DNA of 64,000 nucleotides from Flavobacteriaceae bacterium PRS1 (GTDB lineage: Bacteria; Bacteroidota; Bacteroidia; Flavobacteriales; Flavobacteriaceae): contig RDRZ01000004.1 of the NCBI GenBank assembly GCA_003709165.1, positions 62,001-126,000 of the forward strand, given 5' to 3'. The first letter of the stretch is position 1, and every line of letters starts with the position of its first letter. Position numbers and translations under genes: made by a program. Under the pieces are notes generated by a model, which had not been told where the DNA came from, did not search any database, and saw nothing but the letters and a program-made list of their open reading frames with translations. Positions 8,318-18,240 of the stretch are shown one piece after another.

Positions 8318-8457
8318 TTTAATAGAGGTTTAATTAATTTAATACAAGTTACTAAACAATTTTAGACTATAACGAAATAATATTAACAAGAACTTATATG
8401 AATATTGAAAGTTTTTTTAAGTTATTTGCACTTAATTATGTTTAATGAATAGTTACA

Positions 8458-10485
8458 ATGAGAAGAATAATATTCCTGGCAACATTTCTATTTACTATTG
8501 TAGCGTCTGCACAAATTTTTGAACCTGTTAAATGGGAGTTTGAATCTCAAAAGATTAGCGATAACGAGTATGAATTAATTTTTACTGCGATTATCGACGA
8601 ACATTGGGCAGTATATTCTCAATTTATTGACGATGGTGGACCAATACCTACAGAGTTTACCTTTGAAGAAAATGAGACTTTTATATTAATGGATGGACTT
8701 ATTGAAAGTGACGAAAATAAGGTAACCAAACACGACCCTGTTTTTGATATGATTGTGTCTAAATTTTACAATAAGGCTGTATTTAAACAAAAGATAAAGG
8801 GTAATGAAGACAATGTAATAATTAAAGGGAGTCTCGTATTTATGACCTGTGATGACGAACGATGTTTGGCTCCAATAGATGTGTCTTTTGAGTTTAATCT
8901 ATCTTCAACAGGAGCTAGTATTGGTAAGGAAACTATAATAGATAATGTTGAAATTAATGATGAAGACACAAATAGCATATTATATGGATTATCACCCAGT
9001 GACATCACAAAATCCGATTTAAATTGTGAAAACGAATATATATCAGTAGTAGGAGATGTAAAAGGAGAAAAATCCCTTTGGAATATTTTTGTTCTTGGTT
9101 TTTTGGGTGGTTTATTAGCACTTTTAACACCTTGTGTATTTCCAATGATTCCGTTAACGGTTAGTTTTTTTACAAAGAAAAACGATCAAAAGAAAAATTC
9201 TGGAATTTCTAAAGCCATACTATATGGGTTTTTTATCTTAGCAGTTTATTTAATATTGAGCATTCCGTTTCACTTATTAGATTCGGTAAATCCAGACATT
9301 TTAAATGAGATATCGACCAATGTCTGGTTAAACGTAATTTTCTTTTTAATATTCCTGATTTTTGCATTCTCCTTTTTTGGATATTTCGAGCTTACGCTTC
9401 CGGCAAGTTGGACGAATAAAACTACTCAAGGAGAAAATACAGGAGGTATTTTAGGTATATTTTTTATGGCATTAACACTTGCTTTAGTGTCATTTTCTTG
9501 TACAGGACCAATATTAGGATCACTATTAGCAGGCTCTTTAACAGCCGATGGAGGAGCCTGGCAGTTAACAGCAGGAATGGGAGGTTTTGGCTTAGCTTTG
9601 GGCTTACCATTTGCGTTATTCGCTATGTTCCCTAATATGTTAAATGCCTTACCAAAATCTGGTGGTTGGTTAAATACTGTTAAAGTGGTATTAGGGTTTT
9701 TAGAATTAGCATTAGCCTTTAAATTCTTATCGAATGCCGATTTAGTAAAACATTGGGGAATTTTAAAAATTGAAATATTCTTAGGATTATGGATTATCAT
9801 TTTTGCAGGTTTAACACTTTACATATTTGCAAAAATTAAGTTTCCGCATGATTCTCCAGTAAAGAAACTATCCTTTTTTAGAATATCTTCTGGAATATTA
9901 GTTGCTGCATTTACTGTGTATTTAGTTTCCGGATTCAGAATAAATAAAGATACCAATACATATACTCCTTTAACTTTATTAAGTGGATTAGCGCCACCTG
10001 TTGGATATAGTTTCTTGTTCCCGAAAGATTGCCCGAATAATTTGGAGTGTTTTAAAGATTTAAAAACGGGAATTGCTTATGCTCAAAAAGTAAATAAACC
10101 CATTATGCTCGACTTTACAGGCTATGCTTGTGTTAACTGTCGTAAAATGGAAGAGCATGTTTGGCCAGACAAAACGATAGACAGCTATTTGCGAAACGAC
10201 TTTGTGCTCATTTCGTTATATGTGGACGATAAAAAAGAATTACCTCAAGATCAGCAAATAGAGGTAAACAGAATAAATGGAGGCACTCGAAAACTGGAAA
10301 ATTATGGACATAAATGGGCGAATTTTCAAACACAATTTTTTCAAACCAACTCACAGCCTTATTATGTACTAATGAGCCCAGATGGAACACAAATTCTAAA
10401 CCAACCTATTGCATATACGCCAGATGAGGAAGATTATACACAGTTCTTACAATGCGGATTAGAGGTTTTTAATCAATTGAAATAA
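8458..10485 (+). CDS. dsbD: DsbD-like thiol:disulfide interchange protein
   Basis: A 675-residue membrane protein that passes electrons from cytoplasmic thioredoxin to the periplasm. After a signal peptide comes an N-terminal DsbD-alpha-like domain with C131 and C136 (TCDDERCLAP). The membrane domain carries the two expected cysteines (LLTPCVFPMIPL and SFSCTGPILG). A C-terminal thioredoxin domain has the CVNC redox motif (YACVNCRKMEEHVWPD). All modules of a full-length DsbD are present. Likely clients are cytochrome c maturation and periplasmic disulphide repair. Confidence 0.9.
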   Translation: MRRIIFLATFLFTIVASAQIFEPVKWEFESQKISDNEYELIFTAIIDEHWAVYSQFIDDGGPIPTEFTFEENETFILMDGLIESDENKVTKHDPVFDMIVSKFYNKAVFKQKIKGNEDNVIIKGSLVFMTCDDERCLAPIDVSFEFNLSSTGASIGKETIIDNVEINDEDTNSILYGLSPSDITKSDLNCENEYISVVGDVKGEKSLWNIFVLGFLGGLLALLTPCVFPMIPLTVSFFTKKNDQKKNSGISKAILYGFFILAVYLILSIPFHLLDSVNPDILNEISTNVWLNVIFFLIFLIFAFSFFGYFELTLPASWTNKTTQGENTGGILGIFFMALTLALVSFSCTGPILGSLLAGSLTADGGAWQLTAGMGGFGLALGLPFALFAMFPNMLNALPKSGGWLNTVKVVLGFLELALAFKFLSNADLVKHWGILKIEIFLGLWIIIFAGLTLYIFAKIKFPHDSPVKKLSFFRISSGILVAAFTVYLVSGFRINKDTNTYTPLTLLSGLAPPVGYSFLFPKDCPNNLECFKDLKTGIAYAQKVNKPIMLDFTGYACVNCRKMEEHVWPDKTIDSYLRNDFVLISLYVDDKKELPQDQQIEVNRINGGTRKLENYGHKWANFQTQFFQTNSQPYYVLMSPDGTQILNQPIAYTPDEEDYTQFLQCGLEVFNQLK

Positions 10486-10550
10486 AGAGAAAAATAAGGA
10501 TAAAATAATTCAAATCTATACAGCTTTAGTGTAACACAAATCACTTTATT

Positions 10551-11183
10551 ATGTTAGAAAATTTTTGGTTTAATGTAGAATACGGGATTAACCATGTATT
10601 AGATTTTAATGCTTACGACCATGTTCTTTTTTTAATGGTACTAACAGTTCCTTACGTGTTTAAAGATTGGAAACGTGTATTGTTGTTAGTTTCGGTATTT
10701 ACAATTGGTCACACCTTGTCTCTAATATTGGCAGCTTATAATATTGTTGGTATTAACGGAGTTTTAGTTGAATTTTTAATACCGCTAACAATATTAATTG
10801 TAGCCTTGTACAATGTGTTTAAAGAAGGGAAAAGAGTTAAAGAACATAAAACAGGAATCTTATTTATTACAACTCTATTTTTTGGATTAATACATGGTAT
10901 AGGTTTTGCTCGGGAATTTAAAATGTTTATTGGTAAGGATGAAAGCAAGGTAGAACCACTTTTAGAATTTGCTTTAGGAATAGAAATATCCCAAATTATT
11001 ATTGTCTTTATGGTGTTGTTTTTAGGGTTTATTGGGCAAACCATTTTTAGATTTTCAAAACGTGATTGGGTTATGGTAATTTCTGCAATTGTAGTAGGAT
11101 TAGTTATTCCAATGATAATAAATAGTGATTTTCTTTTTAGAGGTGTCCTTAAGTTAATAGGAACCCTTATAAAAGGTTGGTAA
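10551..11183 (+). CDS. HupE/UreJ-family membrane protein
   Basis: A 210-residue protein with about six hydrophobic helices. The motifs FTIGHTLSLILA near the start and FGLIHGIGFAREF in the middle, with a late GIEISQI, fit the HupE/UreJ_2 family. Some members are thought to carry nickel or cobalt; in Bacteroidota the role is unproven and no urease or hydrogenase genes are nearby. It lies 65 bases after the dsbD-like gene on the same strand and may be co-transcribed. Confidence 0.8.
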   Translation: MLENFWFNVEYGINHVLDFNAYDHVLFLMVLTVPYVFKDWKRVLLLVSVFTIGHTLSLILAAYNIVGINGVLVEFLIPLTILIVALYNVFKEGKRVKEHKTGILFITTLFFGLIHGIGFAREFKMFIGKDESKVEPLLEFALGIEISQIIIVFMVLFLGFIGQTIFRFSKRDWVMVISAIVVGLVIPMIINSDFLFRGVLKLIGTLIKGW

Positions 11184-11268
11184 AACTTTAATGACACTTA
11201 AGTTGTAATTGAAATAGTAAGCAAGTATATTCGTTATACCATTTTATTATAAATTGACGATTTAATTA

Positions 11269-11700
11269 ATGCCAGAAAAAAAACAGTTAAAATACGATAT
11301 CGCATATTTACGAATGGCTGAAGTGTGGGGAGAATTATCCTATTGCCAACGCAAACAAGTTGGAGCCCTTATTGTTAAAGATAGAATGATAATTTCCGAT
11401 GGTTACAATGGTACGCCAACCGGGTTTGAAAACGTTTGCGAAGGCGAAGAGGGTTATACAAAATGGTATGTGTTACATGCCGAAGCCAATGCTATTTTAA
11501 AAGTAGCTGCTTCAACACAATCCTGCAGAGGGGCAACATTATATATAACACTTTCTCCTTGTAAAGAATGTAGTAAATTAATCCATCAGGCAGGAATTAT
11601 AAGAGTAGTATATAGCAAAGCATACAGAGAAGATTCTGGATTACAATTTTTAAAAAAAGCAGGAATAGATATAAAACTTATAAGTGATTTAAAACAGTGA
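11269..11700 (+). CDS. deoxycytidylate (dCMP) deaminase family protein
   Basis: A 143-residue zinc deaminase. The HAE motif (H70-A-E72, LHAEANAI) and PCKEC (P97, C98, C101) supply the zinc ligands and catalytic glutamate. The N-terminal RMAEVWGELSYCQRKQVGAL and the CEGEEGY region fit dCMP deaminases (ComEB type), which convert dCMP to dUMP for thymidylate synthesis. The stop overlaps the GTG start of the following protease gene (GTGA), so the two are translationally coupled. Confidence 0.85.
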   Translation: MPEKKQLKYDIAYLRMAEVWGELSYCQRKQVGALIVKDRMIISDGYNGTPTGFENVCEGEEGYTKWYVLHAEANAILKVAASTQSCRGATLYITLSPCKECSKLIHQAGIIRVVYSKAYREDSGLQFLKKAGIDIKLISDLKQ

Positions 11701-13289
11701 ACATTCAAAAAAATTATCTGCCTCTAATTATTGGTGTAGCAATTGCTACTGGAATTTTTATTGGAGGAAAGTTAAATTTTGGCGATTCTTCCAATAGATT
11801 ATTTACTTCAAATTCTAAAAAAGATAAACTAAACAGACTTATAGACTTTATTGATTATGAATATGTTGACTATGTAAATACAGATAGTATTGTAGATGTT
11901 ACTATTAACAACATTCTGGATAATTTAGATCCACATTCTACATACATTCCCAAAAAAGACCTCAAAATCATTACTGAAAACATGAAAGGCGATTTTGTAG
12001 GAATTGGAGTAAGTTTTTATACCTATAGAGATACAGTTACGGTAATAAGAGCATTAGAAGGAGGACCGAGTATTAAAGCCGGAATAAAAGGAGGAGATCG
12101 CATTTTAATTGCCAATGGAGAGTCTATTTATGGGAAAAACTGGAGTAATGAAGCGGTTGTAAACAGGCTTAAAGGCGAAAAGAATACTTTAGTTAATTTA
12201 AAGATATATAGAAGAGGAGAACCAGAACTTTTAGAGTTTAAAGTAAAACGCAGCGAAGTTCCGATTATAAGTGTTGATGCTGCATATATGCTCACCAATA
12301 ATTTGGGATACATTAAAATAAATCGTTTTGCACAATCTACCTATAAAGAATTTAAGAAAGGGCTTAACAAACTTCAAGATAAAGGAGCCACAAAACTTAT
12401 TTTAGATTTACGTGATAATCCAGGAGGATTTTTAGGCATAGCAGAACAAATTGCCGATGAATTTTTAGAAAAAGGAAAACTTATTTTATTTACTAAAAAT
12501 AAAAAAAGACATATCGAAAAAAGTTTTGCAACCAATCGGGGTAGCTTTGAAGAAGGCGAAGTATTTGTACTTATCAACGAAAACTCTGCTTCAGCAAGCG
12601 AAATAATAGCAGGGGCTTTACAAGACAACGACAAAGGCACCATTGTTGGTCGTAGGTCTTACGGAAAAGGATTGGTACAACGCGAAATGTCTTTAGGAGA
12701 CGGAAGTGCTATACGCCTTACAGTATCGCGATATTACACACCAACAGGACGTTCTATACAGCGTTCTTATAAAAATGGAAACAAAGATTACTACCACGAA
12801 TATTTTGAAAGAATAGACAATGGCGAACTATCGAATGCGAGTAAAATAAAAGTTGCCGACTCATTAAAATTCATAACTCCAAAGGGTAAAGTTGTTTATG
12901 GTGGAGGAGGAATTATTCCTGACGTATTTGTTCCTATTAATAAAAAAATGGAAAATGAAATAGTAAATCGTATTTTGGATAGAGGTATTATGAGCTATTT
13001 TGTTTTTGAAGATTTAGATAAGGACAGAAGTATTTACGAAGGCATTAATGAAGAAGATTTTATTACTGATTTTGTTGTAAGTGATGCACTTCTAAATCGT
13101 TTTAATGATTATTTAAATGCCAGAACGAGATTTAAAATAGTTTTTGTAGCATACAACGATGAAATAAAATTTTATATTAAAGCAACTTTTGCTCAGCAAT
13201 TATATGGTAGTGAAGCATACCAAAAAATTGTAAACACTAATGATGTGATGATAGATAAGATAAAACAGTTAATTCAGGAAAGTAAATAA
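11697..13289 (+). CDS. ctpA: S41-family C-terminal processing peptidase
   Basis: A 530-residue periplasmic serine protease with an N-terminal membrane anchor (residues 8-23). A PDZ domain spans roughly residues 95-185 (GDFVGIGVSFY then GGPSIKAGIKGGDRILIANG). The S41 core follows, with the catalytic dyad Ser299 (NENSASASEI) and Lys324 (SYGKGLVQ), 25 residues apart as expected. Such enzymes trim or degrade periplasmic proteins by their C-termini. The gene starts with GTG inside the stop of the deaminase gene (GTGA overlap). Confidence 0.92.
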   Translation: MNIQKNYLPLIIGVAIATGIFIGGKLNFGDSSNRLFTSNSKKDKLNRLIDFIDYEYVDYVNTDSIVDVTINNILDNLDPHSTYIPKKDLKIITENMKGDFVGIGVSFYTYRDTVTVIRALEGGPSIKAGIKGGDRILIANGESIYGKNWSNEAVVNRLKGEKNTLVNLKIYRRGEPELLEFKVKRSEVPIISVDAAYMLTNNLGYIKINRFAQSTYKEFKKGLNKLQDKGATKLILDLRDNPGGFLGIAEQIADEFLEKGKLILFTKNKKRHIEKSFATNRGSFEEGEVFVLINENSASASEIIAGALQDNDKGTIVGRRSYGKGLVQREMSLGDGSAIRLTVSRYYTPTGRSIQRSYKNGNKDYYHEYFERIDNGELSNASKIKVADSLKFITPKGKVVYGGGGIIPDVFVPINKKMENEIVNRILDRGIMSYFVFEDLDKDRSIYEGINEEDFITDFVVSDALLNRFNDYLNARTRFKIVFVAYNDEIKFYIKATFAQQLYGSEAYQKIVNTNDVMIDKIKQLIQESK

Positions 13290-13295
13290 TATTTC

Positions 13296-13499
13296 TTAAG
13301 ATTTCCTTTTTTGAATTTTCTCAATCCGCTTTGAAATTCTTAAAATTGCAAGTAATAAAATAACACAAAGTCCCGCAAACATAGTAATAAAAGCTATAAT
13401 ACTTTCACTGCCAAAAGGGGCGTTAAAATCTATTTTAGTAAAGTTATAAATAACAAGTATAACTGCAATTACCGAAAGAATGGATGTGAATATTTTCAT
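13296..13499 (-). CDS. small two-helix membrane protein, function unknown
   Basis: A 67-residue protein with two hydrophobic helices (residues 5-22 and 32-56) and a basic tail (RISKRIEKIQKRKS). No family recognised. It lies tail to tail with the ctpA-like gene (6-base gap) and downstream of marC on the same strand, about 95 bases away. Confidence 0.6.
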   Translation of the reverse strand: MKIFTSILSVIAVILVIYNFTKIDFNAPFGSESIIAFITMFAGLCVILLLAILRISKRIEKIQKRKS

Positions 13500-13593
13500 A
13501 AGTTAACAGACTTAAGGGCAAGCCTACGAGACATTATTGGATTAATTTTTTCTATTTATATACAAGATTCGGATAATTGAACCCACTGGTGGG

Positions 13594-14172
13594 TTAAAAT
13601 AATGCTTTTATGTTTGCTGTAAATAATTTCACAGCAATTGCTAATAAAATAACGCCAAATATTTTACGTGTAATACTAATCCCGTTTTTCCCTATAATGC
13701 GTTCAATTCTAGCTGAGGTTTTTAAAACAATATAAATAACGATAACATTAACAATTACAGCAACAATAATATTTTCAATTCTAAATTCTGCTCGTAACGA
13801 AAGCAATGTTGTTAAACTTCCAGGACCAGCAATTAACGGAAAAGCCAATGGAAAAACCGAAGCAGTTAAATTTGAGCCTTCATCATCTTTATAAAGTGTA
13901 ATGCCTAAAATCATTTCTAAAGCAATAAAGAACAATATAAAAGATCCAGCAACAGCAAAAGAGTTCACATCAATTCCTATAAGGCTTAAAATACGTTCGC
14001 CAAGAAACAAAAAAACAATCATGATAACTCCAGAAATTATAGATGCTTTTTCGCTCTGTATGTGTCCGTATTTTTTGCGCAAATCAATAATTATAGGAAT
14101 ATTTCCAACAATATCTATTACTGCGAACAACACCATAAATGCTGTAAATATTTCTTTAAAATTTAATTGCAT
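13594..14172 (-). CDS. marC: MarC-family integral membrane protein
   Basis: A 192-residue membrane protein with six hydrophobic helices. FMVLFAVIDIVGNIPIIIDL near the start and FPLAFPLIAGPGSLTTLL in the middle are MarC-family signatures. Function is unknown; the old link with multiple antibiotic resistance was not upheld. A small hairpin (AACCCA/TGGGTT, 13580-13595) overlaps the stop codon, without a clear T run. Confidence 0.88.
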   Translation of the reverse strand: MQLNFKEIFTAFMVLFAVIDIVGNIPIIIDLRKKYGHIQSEKASIISGVIMIVFLFLGERILSLIGIDVNSFAVAGSFILFFIALEMILGITLYKDDEGSNLTASVFPLAFPLIAGPGSLTTLLSLRAEFRIENIIVAVIVNVIVIYIVLKTSARIERIIGKNGISITRKIFGVILLAIAVKLFTANIKALF

Positions 14173-14248
14173 TTTGTTTGAATCTAAATTTTGGCAAAGG
14201 TCGTTATTTAATATCGATTTGTAATATTAATAAACAGTAAAGTTTCTC

Positions 14249-14256
14249 TATTTTTG
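14249..14256 (+). promoter_or_regulatory. -7 element of the DUF3109 gene
   Basis: TATTTTTG is an exact TAnnTTTG match 25 bases ahead of the GTG start. A TTTG lies further upstream than usual, so the -33 half is uncertain. Confidence 0.4.
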
Positions 14257-14281
14257 TGCAAATTTTAATGTTAGGATTAAA

Positions 14282-14857
14282 GTGTTTCAATTAGGAAAAA
14301 CAATAGTTTCTGAAGATATTATAGAGAAAGACTTTATGTGTAATTTAAGCGCGTGTAAAGGAGCTTGTTGTGTAGGTGGTGATGCTGGAGCACCTTTAGA
14401 GGAAGAGGAAGTCAAGATTTTACAGAAAATGTATCCAAAAATAAAACCTTTTTTAAGACCAGAAGGGATTAAAGTTATTGAAGAGCAAGGAGTTTTTGTC
14501 ACTCTTGAAGATGGTGAATTAGAGACACCATTAGTAAATAATGAAAATTGCGCTTATGTTAGTTTTGATAATAGAGGCGTTGCAATTTGCGGGATAGAAG
14601 AGGCTTACAATCAAGGTGAAATATCGTGGAAAAAACCTGTGTCATGCCATTTGTATCCTGTTAGAGTTAAAGATTACAGTGAGTTTTCGGCAGTTAATTA
14701 CCATAAATGGAAAATTTGTGATGACGCTTGTACTTTAGGGAAAGAGCTTCAAATACCAATCTATAAATTTGTAAAAGAAGCTCTTATCCGAAAATTTGGC
14801 GAAGATTGGTATATGGAACTTGAAAAAGTTGCTAAAAGCATGAATACTTCGGGTTAG
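14282..14857 (+). CDS. DUF3109 family cysteine-rich protein
   Basis: A 191-residue soluble protein with conserved cysteines: CNLSACKGACC near residues 20-30, then ENCAYV, VAICGIE, VSCHLYP and KICDDAC. This is the DUF3109 pattern, which may bind zinc or an iron-sulphur cluster; the role is unknown. The start is GTG, chosen because MFQLGKTIVSEDIIEKDF is the usual family N-terminus and no in-frame ATG lies upstream. Its stop overlaps the end of the opposing histidine kinase gene. Confidence 0.88.
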   Translation: MFQLGKTIVSEDIIEKDFMCNLSACKGACCVGGDAGAPLEEEEVKILQKMYPKIKPFLRPEGIKVIEEQGVFVTLEDGELETPLVNNENCAYVSFDNRGVAICGIEEAYNQGEISWKKPVSCHLYPVRVKDYSEFSAVNYHKWKICDDACTLGKELQIPIYKFVKEALIRKFGEDWYMELEKVAKSMNTSG

Positions 14858-16813
14858 CCCTTTTCGTAAGAGATTAAATCAATCGGAATATCAAGAATCA
14901 CTTTTGTGCCTGATGACCTACCTTGTTTATCATGTAAATCTTCAATTTTTATAGTATACATATTGGTATAGCGTTTCGAGAAATTTGCTAAACGCTCTTT
15001 AGTTAATGAAATTCCAACCGATTTTCGTTTCAATGTTTTTTGTTTTTTTATTTCTCTTGAAGCTTTTCTTCCAATACCATTGTCAGTTATTGAAATAGTA
15101 ATATGCTTTTTTTGTTTTTTTCTACTTTTAATTCAATTTTTTTATCTTCTTCTTTTGAAGATAAACCATGCCAAATAGCATTTTCTAAAAAAGGCTGTAT
15201 AATTAGTGAAGGTACTTTAATATTATGAGTATTTACATTTTCGTCTATTAAGATTTTAAATTCTATGGCATTAGAAAACCGAATGTTTTCAATATTCATA
15301 TAAAGCTCCATGGTATCAAGCTCATCAGAAAGCGGAATCTCTTTTTCGGAAGAAGCCGCAAGGATTTTCCGAATAAGTTTCGCAAACTTGTTTAAATAAT
15401 AAACGGCATTTTCCTTTTCATTATTAATAATATATAGCTTAATAGAATTTAAAGAGTTAAAAATAAAATGAGGATTCATTTGGCTGCGAAGCATGTCTTG
15501 CTCTAAAGTTAATATTTTCTTTTCTTGCTTTAAATTTTTGTGTCTGTCATAAACTGTAAAAAGAATCGATACTAAAATAATTACTAATAATCCAAAAAGA
15601 AGTGCGAGTTTGTTCTTTTCCAACTTTGTTTTTACAAGTTCATTTTCATCAGCTAATGCCTTAATGGTATTGCTTTTTCTATCGCTTTCATATTTTAAGA
15701 CCAAATCGTTTATATAATTCAAATCGCGTTCATTATTAATAGATTTTTCTAATTCTTTAGCCATTTTAAATTCTTGCAAAGCAGTTTGATAATCCCCTTT
15801 TTTAGTGTTTAATTCTGAAAGACGATTTCAAGCCATACTTTTTTAAATATCCAAAGCTATATTGAGATACTTTTCTGCTTGAGTTAAATGGTTTAATTCA
15901 TACTTTACCCAACCTAAATTCATATAAGAATTAGAAATATAAAATTGATCTCCAACTTCTAAAGCCTTTATGAGAGTGCTTTCTGAAAGTTTAAGAGCAA
16001 CCAAAAACTTTTTTGTTTAATATAAATCTGTACGATACTATTGTTGCATATTACGCGACCTACTTCTGAGTTTATTTCGTTATTATATTCCAAAGATGTT
16101 TCATAATATTTTAGAGCATCTTCAAGACGACCTTCAGCCTCTTTAATAAAACCGATATTTTCATAATTTATAGCGAGACCTAATTTATTGTTCAAGCTTT
16201 TTTCTATGGTAAGCGAATTGGTAAATTGCTCTAAAGCAAGATCGTATTGCTTAAGAGACAAATAGATGTTTCCCATACTATTTTGAGATACTGCTATACC
16301 AAGCTTTATATCATAAGAAGGTGTTTCAACAGTATTGGCAATGTTTAGAGCTTTTGCATGGTAATCTAAAGCAGAACGAACAAAGTCCATTCTTCTGTAA
16401 ACTACACCTTGCATATTTAAACTTAGCATCATTAACTCTTTATTATTAACTTCTTGGGCTAATTCTTCAGCTTGTTTATGGTTTTCAAGAGCTTTAGTGT
16501 AAAGAGAGAAGTTTCTATAAATGATTCCTAGTGAATTTAAATCATAACATTCACCTTCTTTGTATTTTAAAAAGTGGCTTTCGATAGCTAAATGCTTCAT
16601 TAGTATGGTGTCTCTTCTATATTTACGAAAGATTGATTTTATGGTACTAAATTCTGAAGGTCTTAAAACAAGAGCTTTTTTTACAACATCTTCAAACTCG
16701 GTATTTAAAGATTCCTGAGCTATGGTATTAGATATGCCAAGAATAAACGGAATAACTATAAGCCAAAATTTTTTTAACTTAATCATGGAACTTGCATATG
16801 TGTTAATAGGCAT
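14854..16813 (-). pseudogene. TPR-containing sensor histidine kinase, broken by frameshifts and stops
   Basis: Read end to end, this is one kinase of about 650 residues: signal peptide, TPR repeats (for example NSMGNIYLSLKQYDLALEQF), a membrane helix (ALLFGLLVIILVSILFTVY), a His-kinase phosphoacceptor region (MNPHFIFNSLNSIKLYI) and an ATPase domain (DNGIGRKAS). It is split into three reading frames. A frameshift occurs near 16000-16012 after IYIKQKSF, in-frame stops TAA (15843-15845) and TGA (15828-15830) interrupt the region before the membrane helix, and a second frameshift falls in A-rich tracts near 15105-15125. The start overlaps the stop of the response regulator gene (TAATG). Real decay or sequence error cannot be told apart here. 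Confidence 0.85.
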
Positions 16814-17547
16814 TATAATTTTTGTAAAAAAGCAGATTTTCGTTGTCTGGCAACAGGAATTTTATGATTGGATTCCATAACGACATAACCTTCAGATTTT
16901 AAAAATTCTTTGATCTTATTTAAATTGACTATGAACGAATTATGAATTCTAAAAAATTTGTGTTCTGGCAACATACTATTTACTTCCTTTAATTTTTTGG
17001 TAACAACAAGTTTTTGATTTTTTGTTAAAAAAAAGGTGCTGTAATTACCATCAGACCCAATAAATAAAATGTCTTCGACTTCAAGAAAGACTAATTTACC
17101 ATCTGTATTTATTGTAATTTTTTTAGTATTTTGCTTTTTATTTATATCTAAAAGAAACCTCTCTAATTTATTTGAATTTAAAATTCTCGAGTTGAACTTT
17201 ATTATTTTTTGTATCGTATCACTTAAATCATCAGAATCAATTGGTTTTAGCAGATAATCTATGGCTTCGTGTTTAAGAGCTTTTATAGCATACTCATCAT
17301 AAGCAGTTGTAATAACAACAGCGAAATCCCGATTCGTTAATTTTTCGAGAAATTGAAATCCGTCCATGGTAGGCATTTGTATGTCTAAAAACAAACAATC
17401 TGGAATATTGGTTTTTAAAAAAATCAAGGCATCTTCAGGATTGGTAAAGGTTTTTACGATTTTAACAGCTTCACTAAAATGAGTTAGTTCCCAAGATAAA
17501 CTTTGGATGGCTTTTGGCTCGTCATCAACAATTACTGCATTTAGCAT
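16813..17547 (-). CDS. LytTR-type two-component response regulator
   Basis: A 244-residue regulator with a receiver domain (acidic pair VDDEP, phosphoacceptor Asp in CLFLDIQMPTMDG, signature Lys in YLLKPID) and a C-terminal LytTR DNA-binding domain (DGNYSTFF, FFRIHNSFIVNLNKI). It is upstream of and overlaps by one base the TPR histidine kinase, its obvious partner. The regulator itself is intact. Target genes are not evident. Confidence 0.92.
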   Translation of the reverse strand: MLNAVIVDDEPKAIQSLSWELTHFSEAVKIVKTFTNPEDALIFLKTNIPDCLFLDIQMPTMDGFQFLEKLTNRDFAVVITTAYDEYAIKALKHEAIDYLLKPIDSDDLSDTIQKIIKFNSRILNSNKLERFLLDINKKQNTKKITINTDGKLVFLEVEDILFIGSDGNYSTFFLTKNQKLVVTKKLKEVNSMLPEHKFFRIHNSFIVNLNKIKEFLKSEGYVVMESNHKIPVARQRKSAFLQKL

Positions 17548-17810
17548 ATATAAAAATAGTTAGAGTACTACTGTTTTTTTAACAGCTTATATAAAAGATA
17601 GTATTTAAGGTATAAAAAGTTTTTGTAAAACTTCTAAAATTAAAAATATAAAAAGACATACCATCCAAACACAAAAACAAACTATCTATACATTTAAATA
17701 TTGTATTGACATATTTTTTAAGATATTTGGTTAGCGAATTTATATAGGTTTAAACAAAATAAATGAGTGATATAGGAAATCACTTTTATATTAATTGCTA
17801 TTAATCAATT

Positions 17811-17838
17811 AAAAACCATAATTTCTTCTGGTTTTTTT
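17811..17838 (+). terminator. orphan rho-independent terminator 1
   Basis: Stem AAAAACCA / TGGTTTTT with a 10-base loop, followed by a T run. No protein gene precedes it on this strand. Confidence 0.55.
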
Positions 17839-17908
17839 GTTTATTTTTTTATAAATAAAACTATTCTTTATTTTATTATAGTTTTAGTTAGTTTAGTTAA
17901 TTATAGGG

Positions 17909-17938
17909 AAAAGTGAGAGTAGACTACTCTCACTTTTT
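17909..17938 (+). terminator. orphan rho-independent terminator 2
   Basis: Near-perfect 14-base arms AAAAGTGAGAGTAG / CTACTCTCACTTTT around a single A, then T. It could act on both strands. Confidence 0.65.
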
Positions 17939-18127
17939 ATTTGCACTAATATATAATAAATAATACTAAAAAATCTTTTAAAGAATTAATTTTTTGGAGT
18001 TTCACTAAATGCGCTATATCAAAGAGTTACACGATTACAAGTAATTTTAAAAATTTGATAATCAGCTATATAAGACTATTTTTTAATTCAACTTCATTTA
18101 AGAGTAAACTCACACGTTGTTAAAAAC

Positions 18128-18157
18128 TTGTTAATAATGTTTATAAAAATAGCTTTC
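18128..18157 (+). promoter_or_regulatory. probable nrdB promoter
   Basis: TTG at 18128-18130, a 19-base spacer, and TAGCTTTC (one mismatch from TAnnTTTG) at 18150-18157. It leaves a leader of about 75 bases before nrdB. Confidence 0.35.
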
Positions 18158-18240
18158 TTTTTCGCCCTCAATTTTAAATATTTGTAAGTATCAATTAGAG
18201 TCTAAAAAACTCGATTAAAAATTTATAACCAATAACCAAT

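Larger units (their letters stand above)
17548..18240. other. long non-coding region between the two-component genes and nrdB
   Basis: No credible coding frame. It holds two hairpin terminators in the plus direction (17811-17838 and 17909-17938) with no plus-strand gene ahead of them, a weaker hairpin (GAGTGAT...ATCACTTTT, around 17764-17785), and a probable nrdB promoter near 18128. The orphan terminators suggest a short non-coding transcript between about 17.7 and 17.94 kb. Confidence 0.4.

Noticed and set aside
9426-9800. A 124-codon minus-strand frame inside the dsbD-like gene
   Set aside because: It is an antisense shadow of a membrane-protein gene with composition typical of such shadows and no start signals.
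10736-11197. A 153-codon minus-strand frame over the HupE-like gene
   Set aside because: It is antisense to a clear membrane protein and has no recognisable domain.
13580-13595. Terminator after marC
   Set aside because: The hairpin has a 6-base stem, overlaps the stop codon and lacks a T run on the minus strand.
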